A stretch of 64,000 bases of DNA from Clostridium novyi NT. GTDB lineage: Bacteria; Bacillota; Clostridia; Clostridiales; Clostridiaceae. Position numbers and translations under genes: made by a program. Within the stretch, counting starts at the first letter, position 1, and each line of letters begins with the position of its first letter. The notes below the pieces were generated by a model. It made no database searches. It saw nothing but the letters and a program-made list of their open reading frames with translations, and had not been told where the DNA came from. Shown here piece after piece: positions 48,145 to 56,726 of this stretch. The stretch covers positions 1,426,001-1,490,000 of the forward strand of contig NC_008593.1 of the NCBI RefSeq assembly GCF_000014125.1. The letters run 5' to 3'.

Positions 48145-49197
48145 TTATTTAACTATACTTTCTATAGTTCCTCCGCCAACTAGCATATCTTGTATATAAA
48201 ATACAACTCTTTGACCTTTTGTTATAGCTCTTTGTTTATCCTTAAACATAACCTTAATTTTTCCATCATCATAAGGAATTATAGTAGCTTTACTTTTAGT
48301 TGTTGAATATCTTATTTTAGCTTCAACTTCCATAGGATTTTCTAAAGAATCAAATGGAATAAAATTAACTTCTTTTGCAATAAGACCTTCATTAAATATT
48401 TCTTCTTCATCTCCGATAACAACTTCATTACGTTCTGGATTTATGTCTATAACAAAGCCTGGTTTTCCAAGAGATAATCCAAGCCCTTTTCTTTGACCAA
48501 TTGTATAATATATAAGTCCTTTATGTGTTCCTAAAATCTTACCATCTTTGTCTACAAAATTACCTGGTTTAATTCTATCCCTGCATTCTAATCCTTTAAT
48601 ATATTTTCCATGATCATTGTCTGGTATAAAACATATATCCATACTTTCTTTTTTGTTATGAACTTCAAGTCCTATTTTTTTAGCAATTTCTCTTATTTGA
48701 TCTTTTGTATATTCACCACAAGGCATTAATATGTGCTTTAACACATCTTGAGTTAAACTATAAAACATATATGTTTGATCTTTTTTGTCATCTTTAGCGT
48801 TTAACACTAAAAATCTTCCATTATGTTCTTCTATTCTTGCATAATGACCTGTAGCTATATAGTCGGCTCCTAATTCTTTTGCCTTTTGAATCAGTGCTCC
48901 AAACTTAATATGTTTATTACATACAGCACAAGGATTTGGCGTTCTTCCTTGTAAATATTCCTCAGCAAAATTATCTATTACCTTATTTTTAAATTCTTCT
49001 GTTAAATCTATAACATAATATGGAATACCTAGTTTATCTGCAACTTTTTTAGCGTCTTCTGAAACATCTAAATCACAGGATACCTTCATTGTTATTCCTA
49101 TTAAGTCATATCCTTTTTCTTTTAAAAGATAGGCAGCTACAGAACTATCTACTCCTCCGCTTAAACCTACGGCTACTTTCTTACTCATTTTCACCAT
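48145..49197 (-). CDS. mnmA: tRNA-specific 2-thiouridylase MnmA
   Basis: Installs the 2-thio group on U34 of Glu, Lys and Gln tRNAs. The 350-residue protein (347 if the second ATG at 49188 is used; neither start has a strong ribosome site) has the PP-loop [14 protein letters not shown], the catalytic Cys in [10 protein letters not shown] near residue 94, DQTYMFYSL near residue 139, and GQRKGLGLS near 227. It follows iscU, and the cysteine desulfurase iscS upstream is the natural sulfur source. The iscR-iscS-iscU-mnmA order is common in clostridia. Confidence 0.96.
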
Positions 49198-49209
49198 TCC
49201 ATTCCAATA

Positions 49210-49638
49210 TTATTTGCCATGTACTTCATCGTGGATATGATCTGAATGAACTTTCATATCCCAAGGTTCTAATCCTTGCTTAACTCTATAATCGTTTATA
49301 GCTGTGTGAATTGCCTCTTCAGCTAAAACTGAACAGTGCATTTTAACTGGTGGAAGTCCTTCTAAAGCTTCTGCAACAGCTTTGTTTGTTAACTTCCAAG
49401 CTTCTTCTAAAGTTTTTCCTTTTACAAGTTCTGTTGCCATACTTGATGAAGCTATGGCAGAACCACATCCAAAAGTCTTAAATTTTACGTCTTTTATTAT
49501 ATTATCTTCAACATCTAAATAGATTTTCATTATATCTCCACATTGTGGGTTACCAACTTCTCCAACTCCACTTGGATTTTCTATTTCTCCAACGTTTCTA
49601 GGATTTCTAAAATGGTCCATTACTTTTTCACTATACAT
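49210..49638 (-). CDS. iscU: Iron-sulfur cluster scaffold protein IscU/NifU-like
   Basis: Scaffold on which [Fe-S] clusters are built before transfer. I start the 142-residue protein at ATG 49638, preceded by AAAGGGG. It starts MYSEKVMDHFRNPRNVG, has three conserved cluster cysteines (NPQCGD near residue 33, KTFGCGSAIAS near 59, MHCSVLAEEAI near 102) and the usual Asp after the first Cys. It follows iscS by two bases, so both are co-translated. Confidence 0.94.
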   Translation of the reverse strand: MYSEKVMDHFRNPRNVGEIENPSGVGEVGNPQCGDIMKIYLDVEDNIIKDVKFKTFGCGSAIASSSMATELVKGKTLEEAWKLTNKAVAEALEGLPPVKMHCSVLAEEAIHTAINDYRVKQGLEPWDMKVHSDHIHDEVHGK

Positions 49639-49640
49639 AA

Positions 49641-50831
49641 TTATCTTTCCCCTTTCATCTTTAAAAATTCTTCCCAATAAGGTGACATTTCTCTTCTTCT
49701 TTTTATTATTTCTGGAAGCTTTTCTATTACATAGTCAACATCACTATCATCATTAGTTTCTCCAAGGCTTAATCTTAATGAACCATGAGCAACCCCATGA
49801 TCAAGTCCTATTGCAAGTAATACGTGTGATGCTGAAAGATCACTAGATGCACAAGCACTTCCTGTTGATGCATAAATTCCTATATCATCTAAGTCTAATA
49901 AAAGTGTTTCTCCTTCTATACCGATGAAACTCATATTAACGTTACCTGGAAGTCTTCTGTCGCCTCTAGGTCCATTTAATTTTGCATAAGGTACTTTTTC
50001 ACTTAATTCTTTAATTAATCTATCTCTAAGTATTTCTAATCTTTTTGATTCTTCAGGCATTTCATTTACTGCCATTTCTATGGCTTTTCCCATTCCTACT
50101 ATTCCAGCTATATTTTCAGTACTTGCTCTTCTATTTCTTTCTTGTCCACCACCGTGAATTAGATTTTCGATTCTAACTCCACGTCTTATATATAATGCAC
50201 CTACTCCTTTAGGTCCATAGAACTTATGAGCAGCCATAGAAAGTAAATCTATGTTCATTTCTTTAACATCTACTGGAACGTGTCCAATTGCTTGAACTGC
50301 ATCTGTATGGAATAGTATTTTGTTTTCCCTACATATAGCTCCTATTTCTTTTATAGGTTGAAGGGAACCAATTTCATTATTTGCAAACATTACAGAAACT
50401 AAAATTGTCTTGTCTGTAATAGCATTTTTAAGATCTTCAATATTTACAAATCCTTCTTCATCTACTGGAAGGTAAGTTACTTCAAAACCATTCTTTTCTA
50501 GGAACTTACAACTATTTAATATTGCATGATGTTCAATAGAAGTAGTAATTATATGATTACCTTTATTTTTTCTTGAAAAAGCAACTCCTTTAAGTGCCCA
50601 GTTATCTGATTCGCAACCTCCACTTGTAAAACATATCTCATCAACTTCTGCATTAATTGCATTTGCAACTCTAGTTCTAGCTTCATTAATAGCTTTTCTA
50701 TTTAAATTTGATAGAGTATATAAAGAAGATGGATTTCCGTAGTTTTCAGTAAAATAAGGAAGCATTTCTTTTAATACTTCTGGTTTTGTGTAAGTTGTTG
50801 CTGAATAATCCATATAAATTTTTTTATCCAT
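49641..50831 (-). CDS. iscS: Cysteine desulfurase IscS/NifS
   Basis: PLP enzyme that takes sulfur from cysteine for Fe-S clusters and tRNA thiolation. The ATG at 50831 (396 residues) has AGGAG eight bases before it. It shows MDYSATTYTKPEVL, the PLP-site region HTDAVQAIGHVPVD near residue 182, the Schiff-base lysine in SMAAHKFYGPKG near residue 204, and the catalytic Cys in GSACASSDLSASHVL near residue 325. The short active-site loop and neighbours fit the NifS/IscS group I. It overlaps the end of iscR by eight bases. Confidence 0.95.
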   Translation of the reverse strand: MDKKIYMDYSATTYTKPEVLKEMLPYFTENYGNPSSLYTLSNLNRKAINEARTRVANAINAEVDEICFTSGGCESDNWALKGVAFSRKNKGNHIITTSIEHHAILNSCKFLEKNGFEVTYLPVDEEGFVNIEDLKNAITDKTILVSVMFANNEIGSLQPIKEIGAICRENKILFHTDAVQAIGHVPVDVKEMNIDLLSMAAHKFYGPKGVGALYIRRGVRIENLIHGGGQERNRRASTENIAGIVGMGKAIEMAVNEMPEESKRLEILRDRLIKELSEKVPYAKLNGPRGDRRLPGNVNMSFIGIEGETLLLDLDDIGIYASTGSACASSDLSASHVLLAIGLDHGVAHGSLRLSLGETNDDSDVDYVIEKLPEIIKRRREMSPYWEEFLKMKGER

Positions 50832-51258
50832 TATTTTCACTCCTATTCTTTAGCCTTTTATAGTCATTAGCCATATCTTGTAGAGTTACAGATTCTGTTA
50901 CTTTATCTATACTCTTTTTTATTTTTTTCCACAATAATCTTGTTGGACAAACATTCATATTATCACATTCACCTGTATCTACACAGGATGAAATCTCAAT
51001 AGGTCCTTCTAGGACATTTATTATATCTGAAACACTGATATCCTTTGGATGTTTATTTAAAACATATCCTCCCTGTGCCCCTCTTATACTTTTTATTAGT
51101 TTAGCTTTTCTAAGCGGAGAGAAGAGTTGTTCTAAATATAACTCTGATATATTTTGTCTTTTAGCAATACTCTTTATAGACATTGGAGATTCACCATAAT
51201 TTATTGCAAGATCAACCATAGCACGTACTCCATATCTTCCTTTTGTAGATAACTTCAT
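50824..51258 (-). CDS. iscR: Rrf2-family iron-sulfur regulator IscR
   Basis: A 144-residue transcription factor that represses the isc operon when it carries a [2Fe-2S] cluster. The winged-helix N-terminus begins MKLSTKGRYGVRAMVDLA. Three cluster cysteines are visible in SCVDTGECDNMNVCPT near residues 96-109, so this is a cluster-sensing IscR rather than the cysteine-metabolism regulator CymR, which lacks them. It is the first gene of iscR-iscS-iscU-mnmA. Two direct repeats of a 13-mer overlap its promoter and are likely its operators. Confidence 0.93.
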   Translation of the reverse strand: MKLSTKGRYGVRAMVDLAINYGESPMSIKSIAKRQNISELYLEQLFSPLRKAKLIKSIRGAQGGYVLNKHPKDISVSDIINVLEGPIEISSCVDTGECDNMNVCPTRLLWKKIKKSIDKVTESVTLQDMANDYKRLKNRSENNG

Positions 51259-51272
51259 TGAATCTCTCCTTT

Positions 51273-51285
51273 AAATCCGAGTGTT
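51273..51285. promoter_or_regulatory. Putative IscR operator, downstream copy
   Basis: AAATCCGAGTGTT, an exact copy of the 13-mer at 51314-51326, lies between the predicted transcription start and the iscR start codon. Confidence 0.6.
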
Positions 51286-51305
51286 ATACTATGAATTCTA
51301 TAATC

Positions 51306-51334
51306 ATATTATCAAATCCGAGTGTTTTTGTCAA
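51306..51334 (-). promoter_or_regulatory. Promoter of the iscR operon
   Basis: A perfect TTGACA (51334-51329) and TAATAT (51311-51306) are 17 bases apart on the minus strand. The whole spacer is occupied by the upstream copy of the 13-mer repeat. Confidence 0.7.
51314..51326. promoter_or_regulatory. Putative IscR operator, promoter copy
   Basis: AAATCCGAGTGTT lies between the -35 and -10 boxes of the iscR promoter, where a bound repressor would block RNA polymerase. An identical copy lies 41 bases downstream. Confidence 0.65.
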
Positions 51335-51340
51335 CATTAA

Positions 51341-52600
51341 CTATTTTTCTTTATAATATTTTTTTTCTTCCATTTCTTTTGGAAAATAATCTTGCTTTAC
51401 GTAATTTCCTTCATAGTTATATGGATACTTATATCCAATGCTTCCAAGGTCTTCTGCACCTTTGTAATGAGTATCCCTTAAATGACTTGGCACTCTATAT
51501 TGATTCACTCTAGCATCCTCTATTGCTTTATCAACTGCTACTAAAACAGCATTGGATTTTGGAGCTGTTGAAAGATATATAATAGCCTGTGCAATTGGAA
51601 TTCTAGCTTCAGGCATTCCAACAGTTTCAAGAGCATTCCATGCGGCATGTGCTATATTCATTGCATTAGGATCTTTCATTCCTATATCCTCTGATGCATG
51701 AACAATAAGTCTTCTTACGATAAATCTTGGATCTTCTCCACCTAATATCATTCTTCCAAACCAATAAAGTGCTGCATCAGGATTAGACCCTCTTATACTT
51801 TTTATAAAAGCTGATGTAATATCGTAATGATTATCCCCTGTTGCATCATAATTTACCATAGGTTTTTGTACACATTCTTTTATTATATCTTTTGTTATAT
51901 ATATAAATCCATCATTATTTCTAGATGTTGATAGTATAGCTAACTCTAAAGTATTTAAACTTGCCCTTCCATCACCACCAGAAAGCTTTGCTATAATATT
52001 TATTGCATCTTTATGAATTTTTACTTTTAATTTTCCATATCCTCTTGTTTCATCTTTTAGGGCATTGTAAAGTAAATCAATTATTTCCTCTTCTTTAAGA
52101 GTTTCTAGTTGAAATATTTTAGATCTACTAAGAAGTGCTCTATTTATTTCAAAATAAGGATTTTCTGTTGTAGCTCCGATTAAAATAACAGTCCCTTTTT
52201 CTATTGCATCTAAAAGGGCATCTTGTTGTGCTCCTTTTTTTAGAGAGTGTATTTCATCAATAAAAAATATTGTTCTTTTCCCATAAAATTTTAAAACTTC
52301 TTCAGCCTTTTTTATGTATTCTCTTATTTCTTTAACTCCTGCAGAAGTAGCATTTAATTTTACAAATTCACTTTTAGTTTCCAAAGATATAATATAAGCT
52401 AAAGTGGTTTTTCCTACTCCTGGAGGACCATATAAAATTATAGAAGTTAAATTATCAGTTTCTATAAGTCTTCTAAGCAACTTTCCTTTTCCAATTATAT
52501 GCTTTTGTCCAAAAAACTCATTTAAATTTCTTGGTCTCATTCTCTCTGCTAAAGGTTTATTTACATTGCTTTTCTTTAAAGCAAGATCAAATAAATCCAT
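51341..52600 (-). CDS. rarA: Replication-associated recombination ATPase RarA (MgsA)
   Basis: A 419-residue AAA+ ATPase related to clamp-loader subunits that acts at stalled replication forks. I start it at ATG 52600 with AGGTGG upstream; a longer reading has an implausible N-terminus. It has PLAERMRPRNLNEFFGQKH, Walker A YGPPGVGKTT near residue 51, the DEIHS Walker B box near residue 104 and sensor GATTENP, then the C-terminal tetramerisation domain with GRMILGGEDPRFIVRRL. It is divergent in function from iscR, which starts downstream on the same strand. Confidence 0.95.
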   Translation of the reverse strand: MDLFDLALKKSNVNKPLAERMRPRNLNEFFGQKHIIGKGKLLRRLIETDNLTSIILYGPPGVGKTTLAYIISLETKSEFVKLNATSAGVKEIREYIKKAEEVLKFYGKRTIFFIDEIHSLKKGAQQDALLDAIEKGTVILIGATTENPYFEINRALLSRSKIFQLETLKEEEIIDLLYNALKDETRGYGKLKVKIHKDAINIIAKLSGGDGRASLNTLELAILSTSRNNDGFIYITKDIIKECVQKPMVNYDATGDNHYDITSAFIKSIRGSNPDAALYWFGRMILGGEDPRFIVRRLIVHASEDIGMKDPNAMNIAHAAWNALETVGMPEARIPIAQAIIYLSTAPKSNAVLVAVDKAIEDARVNQYRVPSHLRDTHYKGAEDLGSIGYKYPYNYEGNYVKQDYFPKEMEEKKYYKEK

Positions 52601-52700
52601 ATTATTACCACCTATCTTAACATTATAAAAGTAAAATCTATGTATAAAATATACTATATAATAAGCTTTAAAACAACATTTATCCTTATATTGCAACAAT

Positions 52701-52737
52701 AAAAGCCACCTTACTTTTACTTAGCAAGATGGCTTTT
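52701..52737 (-). terminator. Terminator of the EAL-type gene
   Basis: AAAAGCCATCTTGCT and AGTAAGGTGGCTTTT (minus strand) pair over 15 positions with two G-T pairs. The hairpin begins three bases after the stop codon of the EAL protein gene. Confidence 0.8.
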
Positions 52738-52740
52738 ACA

Positions 52741-53973
52741 CTATAAATTTATGTCACTTGGATTAAAGTCTATACATAATATATATTTTTTTTCGTTTTC
52801 ACCCTTAAAAACCGATGATATTGTTATACACAAATTTCCTGTAGCTAAAGATATGTATGGCTCTGTCACATACTTTTTTAATGCCATATTCTTTAGGAAA
52901 TAATAATATTTTTTTAAAGAATGCTTTGTTCCTTTTTTAGCTGGAGAAAATATAAGAGCTTTTTGTGGCATCATATTTTTATAATATGTAAAGGTATCTG
53001 TAATTTGAACTCCCTTTTCATTTAAAACATATATACACTCAAAATCATTGTATGAGTCTATAACATTTTTTAATTTATCATCAAAATCCTCTTCTTTAGT
53101 AATTGATAACTCATGAATAACTTTTTCTATAGTTTTTTCATAATTTTTGTATCTACTCTTTTCCATTTTAGCTTTCTCTACCATGTAATTTTCATACTCT
53201 TTTGCAAGTAAGCTCACATTTTGTTCAGTATTATTTATAAATTCCTCATCTATAATTTCACAATTTCCAAAATGCTTTCCTCCAAGCATATCTGCTCCAA
53301 GTTCCATGGCAGTTAAAGCTTCTATACTATTTTCTATTCCATCACCAATTACTAAAGCCCCTATGTTTTTAGATAGATTAACAAGTGCTTTAAATATCTC
53401 TTGTTTATAGTAATCAGTTGATATATTCTCTGTTATAACTCCACTTATTTTTATAATATCAGGTTCTACATATGATATTTTATCTAAGTTTGCAAGTCCA
53501 GAACCTATATCGCTTACAGAAACTAAGAATCCTTTACTTCTATAAAAGTTAATAAAGTTTCTAAGTCCTTCTATGTCATCTACTTTATCTTCAACAATTT
53601 CTAAAACAATATTTTCAGGATTTATATTATATGTATCTATAAGTTCCATTATTATTCCTGAACCAACAAATTTACTTATAAGTGAAGCACTTATATTTAT
53701 AAAAAGTAATAATTCCTTATTAGTAGCATATATATGAGAAAACTTTTCTACTGCCTTTTCTCTATATAATCTATCAATTTCTATAGATAAATTAGATTCT
53801 TCAGCTATTTTTATTAGTTTATCTATAGAAATAAATTCATCATTTTCATAGCATCCAACATTCGAAACTTTAAAACCTATTATAGCTTGTTTGATTATAG
53901 ATACTACAGGTTCAAATATAATTTCTAAGTTTTTATTTTCAATAATGTTTTTTATATTTATATTTTTTTCCAT
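52741..53973 (-). CDS. Degenerate EAL-domain protein, probably catalytically inactive
   Basis: A 410-residue cytosolic protein with an EAL-like fold (about residues 1-240) and a C-terminal sensory-like domain (about 290-410; YkuI_C/PAS-like). EAL domains normally hydrolyse cyclic di-GMP. Here the signature residues are changed: the EAL triplet position reads FKV (in IGFKVSN), the DDFGTG loop reads SDIGSGLANL, the KID motif reads KIS, and EGVET reads DGIEN. The Asn in FINISAS and the Glu in VLEIVED are kept. It probably binds a ligand or protein instead of cutting c-di-GMP. The ATG at 53973 follows AAAAGGG. It precedes rarA and has its own terminator. Confidence 0.82.
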   Translation of the reverse strand: MEKNINIKNIIENKNLEIIFEPVVSIIKQAIIGFKVSNVGCYENDEFISIDKLIKIAEESNLSIEIDRLYREKAVEKFSHIYATNKELLLFINISASLISKFVGSGIIMELIDTYNINPENIVLEIVEDKVDDIEGLRNFINFYRSKGFLVSVSDIGSGLANLDKISYVEPDIIKISGVITENISTDYYKQEIFKALVNLSKNIGALVIGDGIENSIEALTAMELGADMLGGKHFGNCEIIDEEFINNTEQNVSLLAKEYENYMVEKAKMEKSRYKNYEKTIEKVIHELSITKEEDFDDKLKNVIDSYNDFECIYVLNEKGVQITDTFTYYKNMMPQKALIFSPAKKGTKHSLKKYYYFLKNMALKKYVTEPYISLATGNLCITISSVFKGENEKKYILCIDFNPSDINL

Positions 53974-54076
53974 ACAGTAACACACCCTTTTCATAAATAT
54001 GACAAACTGTAATTAAAGTTATTAACTATATTATATCAAATATACTATAATTATTTAAAACTTTCTTTAACTGTAT

Positions 54077-54739
54077 CTATACACTTTTTATATAATCTAA
54101 ATTTTTAATTATAAGTTCATTATCCTCTATAAACCCATGTCCCGGAATTATAACCTCTGCATTCATTTTAAGATATCCTTTTAATGTTTCTTCATAGTTC
54201 TCTTTATTATTACAAGTTAAGTAAGGATTAGGTCTTTCCACATTATCTCCTACAAACAACACATTGTCCTGTTCATCAAAACAAGAGGCTGAACACTCTG
54301 TATGCCCTGGAGAATAAAAAAATTCCACCATATCTTCACTAAAATTTAATCTTTTTTTAAAAGTTAAATTAGGAAGAAGTATTTTTACATCCTCATCATG
54401 AAACTTTTCATATTCTTTTAATTCTAGATCACCAATTTTTTTAATATTTTCTCTACATTTAACATGAGATACAATGAGATTATTTTTAAAATAACAATTT
54501 CCCCATATATGATCCCAATCAGAATGAGAATTAAAAACTACAATTGGCTTGGGCTTTAAATTTTCATCAATAAATTTTATTATTTTTTTCATGTACTTAG
54601 GTCCTAAAAAAGTATCACATATGAAAATATGTTTATTTGCATTTATTACATATACATTAGTGGTACAGTTAAATTCAGTATTTTTAAGTTCAAAAAAGGT
54701 AAATACATATCCTCTTGAACTAATTTTACTTATTTGCAT
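54077..54739 (-). CDS. MBL-fold metallo-hydrolase
   Basis: A 220-residue metallo-beta-lactamase-fold enzyme. Metal-binding motifs are FNSHSDWDHIWGN near residue 75 (HxHxDH variant, SHSDWDH), SPGHTECSAS near residue 141, FVGDNVE near 162 and PGHG near 204. No substrate can be inferred; the fold covers thioesterases, glyoxalase II and phosphodiesterases. GGAGG correctly precedes the ATG at 54739. It begins 18 bases after the ABC-F gene, so the two may be co-transcribed. Confidence 0.83.
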   Translation of the reverse strand: MQISKISSRGYVFTFFELKNTEFNCTTNVYVINANKHIFICDTFLGPKYMKKIIKFIDENLKPKPIVVFNSHSDWDHIWGNCYFKNNLIVSHVKCRENIKKIGDLELKEYEKFHDEDVKILLPNLTFKKRLNFSEDMVEFFYSPGHTECSASCFDEQDNVLFVGDNVERPNPYLTCNNKENYEETLKGYLKMNAEVIIPGHGFIEDNELIIKNLDYIKSV

Positions 54740-54757
54740 TAAGTCCTCCAAAATATT

Positions 54758-56665
54758 TTATTGATTATTTATTTTTTCAGCAAGCTCATTTAGATAAGCC
54801 CATCTTTCCATTAAATTATCTAATTCTTCTTCTAGTAGATTCTTTTTTTCTAAAAGTTCTTGTAATATTAAGTAATCAGAACCAGCCTTGTTTATTTCCT
54901 CATTAATCTCTTCTAGTTCTAATTCCTTTGCTTCTACCATAGAATCAATTTGTTCATACTCTCTTTTTTCGTTATAACTAAATTTTAGCTTTTTATTTTG
55001 TTTAACTTCCTTATGCTCTACTTTTTCCTTTTTCTCTTTTTTCTCTTTAGTTTCTAATTCTTTTAGTTCTTCTTTAAACTTTTCCTCATAATCAGAATAA
55101 TTACCTACATTTTCTTTAATTATTCCGTTACCTTGAAATGCAAGTATTCTGTGACATATTTTATCTAAAAAGTATCTATCATGGGATACAGTTATAACAG
55201 TACCATTAAATGATTCTATATATTCTTCTAATATATTTAAAGTTTCTATATCTAAATCATTTGTAGGCTCGTCTAATATAAGTACATTAGGTGCATGCAT
55301 AAGTACTCTTAAAAGGTACAATCTTCTCTTTTCTCCCCCAGATAACTTTGATATATAAGTGTATTGAAGGTTTGGTGGAAATAAAAATCTTTCAAGCATT
55401 TTAGATGCACTTATAGGATTTCCCTCAGCATCTTTTATAAATTCAGCGCCTTCTCTTATATATTCAATAACCCTCATGGAATCATCCATATCATCATATT
55501 CTTGAGAAAAGTATCCTATTCTTACGGTTTCCCCTATGTGAATTTCTCCACTATCTGGTTTTAGTTTGTCTATTATTAAATTAAGTAATGTAGACTTTCC
55601 AATTCCGTTTTTTCCTATAATCCCCACTCTATCTCCAGGTGAAAATATATAACTAAAATTATCTATAAGTTTTTTATTTTCATAGGATTTATTTAAATTT
55701 TCTATTTCTATTACCTTTTTACCAAGTCTACTTCCTTGAACAGATATATCCATTTTTTCTTTATCAACATCTATATCCTTAGAATTTAATTCATTAAATC
55801 TATCAATTCTAGCCTTTTGCTTTGTACTTCTAGCCTTTGCACCTCTTTTTATCCATGCAAGTTCACGTCTTAATAAATTTTGTCTTTTAGCTTCTAATGA
55901 TTCCATAAGTTGTTGTCTTTCAGCTTTAGCTTCTACAAACATGCTATAGTTTCCATCATAACTATATAAATTTCCATTATGTAGTTCAAGTATTCTATTT
56001 GTTACTCTATCTAGGAAATATCTATCATGAGTTATCATAACTAATGCACCTTTTCTCTCATTAAGATATCCCTCAAGCCATCTAACAGTTTCATTATCTA
56101 TATGGTTAGTAGGCTCATCTAATATTAAAAGTTCACATGGATTTATAAGTGCTGATGCAAGAGCAATTCTCTTCTTTTGCCCTCCTGATAATGTTCCAAC
56201 CTTCGCTTCAAAATGCCCTACGCCAAGCTTTGTTAAAATCATCTTTGCTTTGTTTTCTATTTCCCAAGCATTTTCTGCATCCATTTTATTATTTAAGTCA
56301 ATTAATCTCTTTTGAAGTTTTTCATCTAGTGGATTTTCCTCTAGTGCATTTATGGTATTTTCATATTCTCTAACCACTTTCATTGTAGAAGAATTCCCTT
56401 TAAAAATAGCATCTAGTACAGTTATATCTTCTTCAAAAGTAGTATCTTGTGATAAATATTCTATTCTAACATCATTATTTTTTGTTATTTTTCCTTCATC
56501 ATAGTCATTATCACCAGCTATTATTTTAAGTAAACTTGATTTTCCTGTTCCATTTATTCCTATTAACCCTATCTTTTCTCCTTCATTTATACCTAAAGAT
56601 AAGTTTTTAAATAATACTTTTTCTCCATAACTTTTAGTTAAATTTTCTATAGATAATAAATTCAT
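54758..56665 (-). CDS. ABC-F family ATP-binding protein (Uup-like)
   Basis: A 635-residue soluble tandem ABC ATPase of the ABC-F group, proteins that act on the ribosome rather than in transport. Domain 1 has Walker A GINGTGKSS near residue 36, signature LSGGQKKRIALA near residue 159 and Walker B DEPTNHID. Domain 2 has GKNGIGKSTLL near residue 350, LSGGEKRRLYLL and DEPTNDLD. A long charged coiled coil (about residues 535-635) follows, as in Uup. Antibiotic resistance or housekeeping roles cannot be told apart from sequence alone; the Uup-like tail favours housekeeping. Confidence 0.88.
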   Translation of the reverse strand: MNLLSIENLTKSYGEKVLFKNLSLGINEGEKIGLIGINGTGKSSLLKIIAGDNDYDEGKITKNNDVRIEYLSQDTTFEEDITVLDAIFKGNSSTMKVVREYENTINALEENPLDEKLQKRLIDLNNKMDAENAWEIENKAKMILTKLGVGHFEAKVGTLSGGQKKRIALASALINPCELLILDEPTNHIDNETVRWLEGYLNERKGALVMITHDRYFLDRVTNRILELHNGNLYSYDGNYSMFVEAKAERQQLMESLEAKRQNLLRRELAWIKRGAKARSTKQKARIDRFNELNSKDIDVDKEKMDISVQGSRLGKKVIEIENLNKSYENKKLIDNFSYIFSPGDRVGIIGKNGIGKSTLLNLIIDKLKPDSGEIHIGETVRIGYFSQEYDDMDDSMRVIEYIREGAEFIKDAEGNPISASKMLERFLFPPNLQYTYISKLSGGEKRRLYLLRVLMHAPNVLILDEPTNDLDIETLNILEEYIESFNGTVITVSHDRYFLDKICHRILAFQGNGIIKENVGNYSDYEEKFKEELKELETKEKKEKKEKVEHKEVKQNKKLKFSYNEKREYEQIDSMVEAKELELEEINEEINKAGSDYLILQELLEKKNLLEEELDNLMERWAYLNELAEKINNQ

Positions 56666-56726
56666 AAAAATTCCCTTTCTATGTAAATTATTTTATTGTT
56701 TTAATATTAAATTATATTTTATCATA

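Noticed and set aside
49638..49677. Apparent overlap of iscU with iscS
   Set aside because: The longer iscU reading adds residues that no IscU has; the ATG at 49638 has a good AAAGGGG site and leaves a two-base gap.
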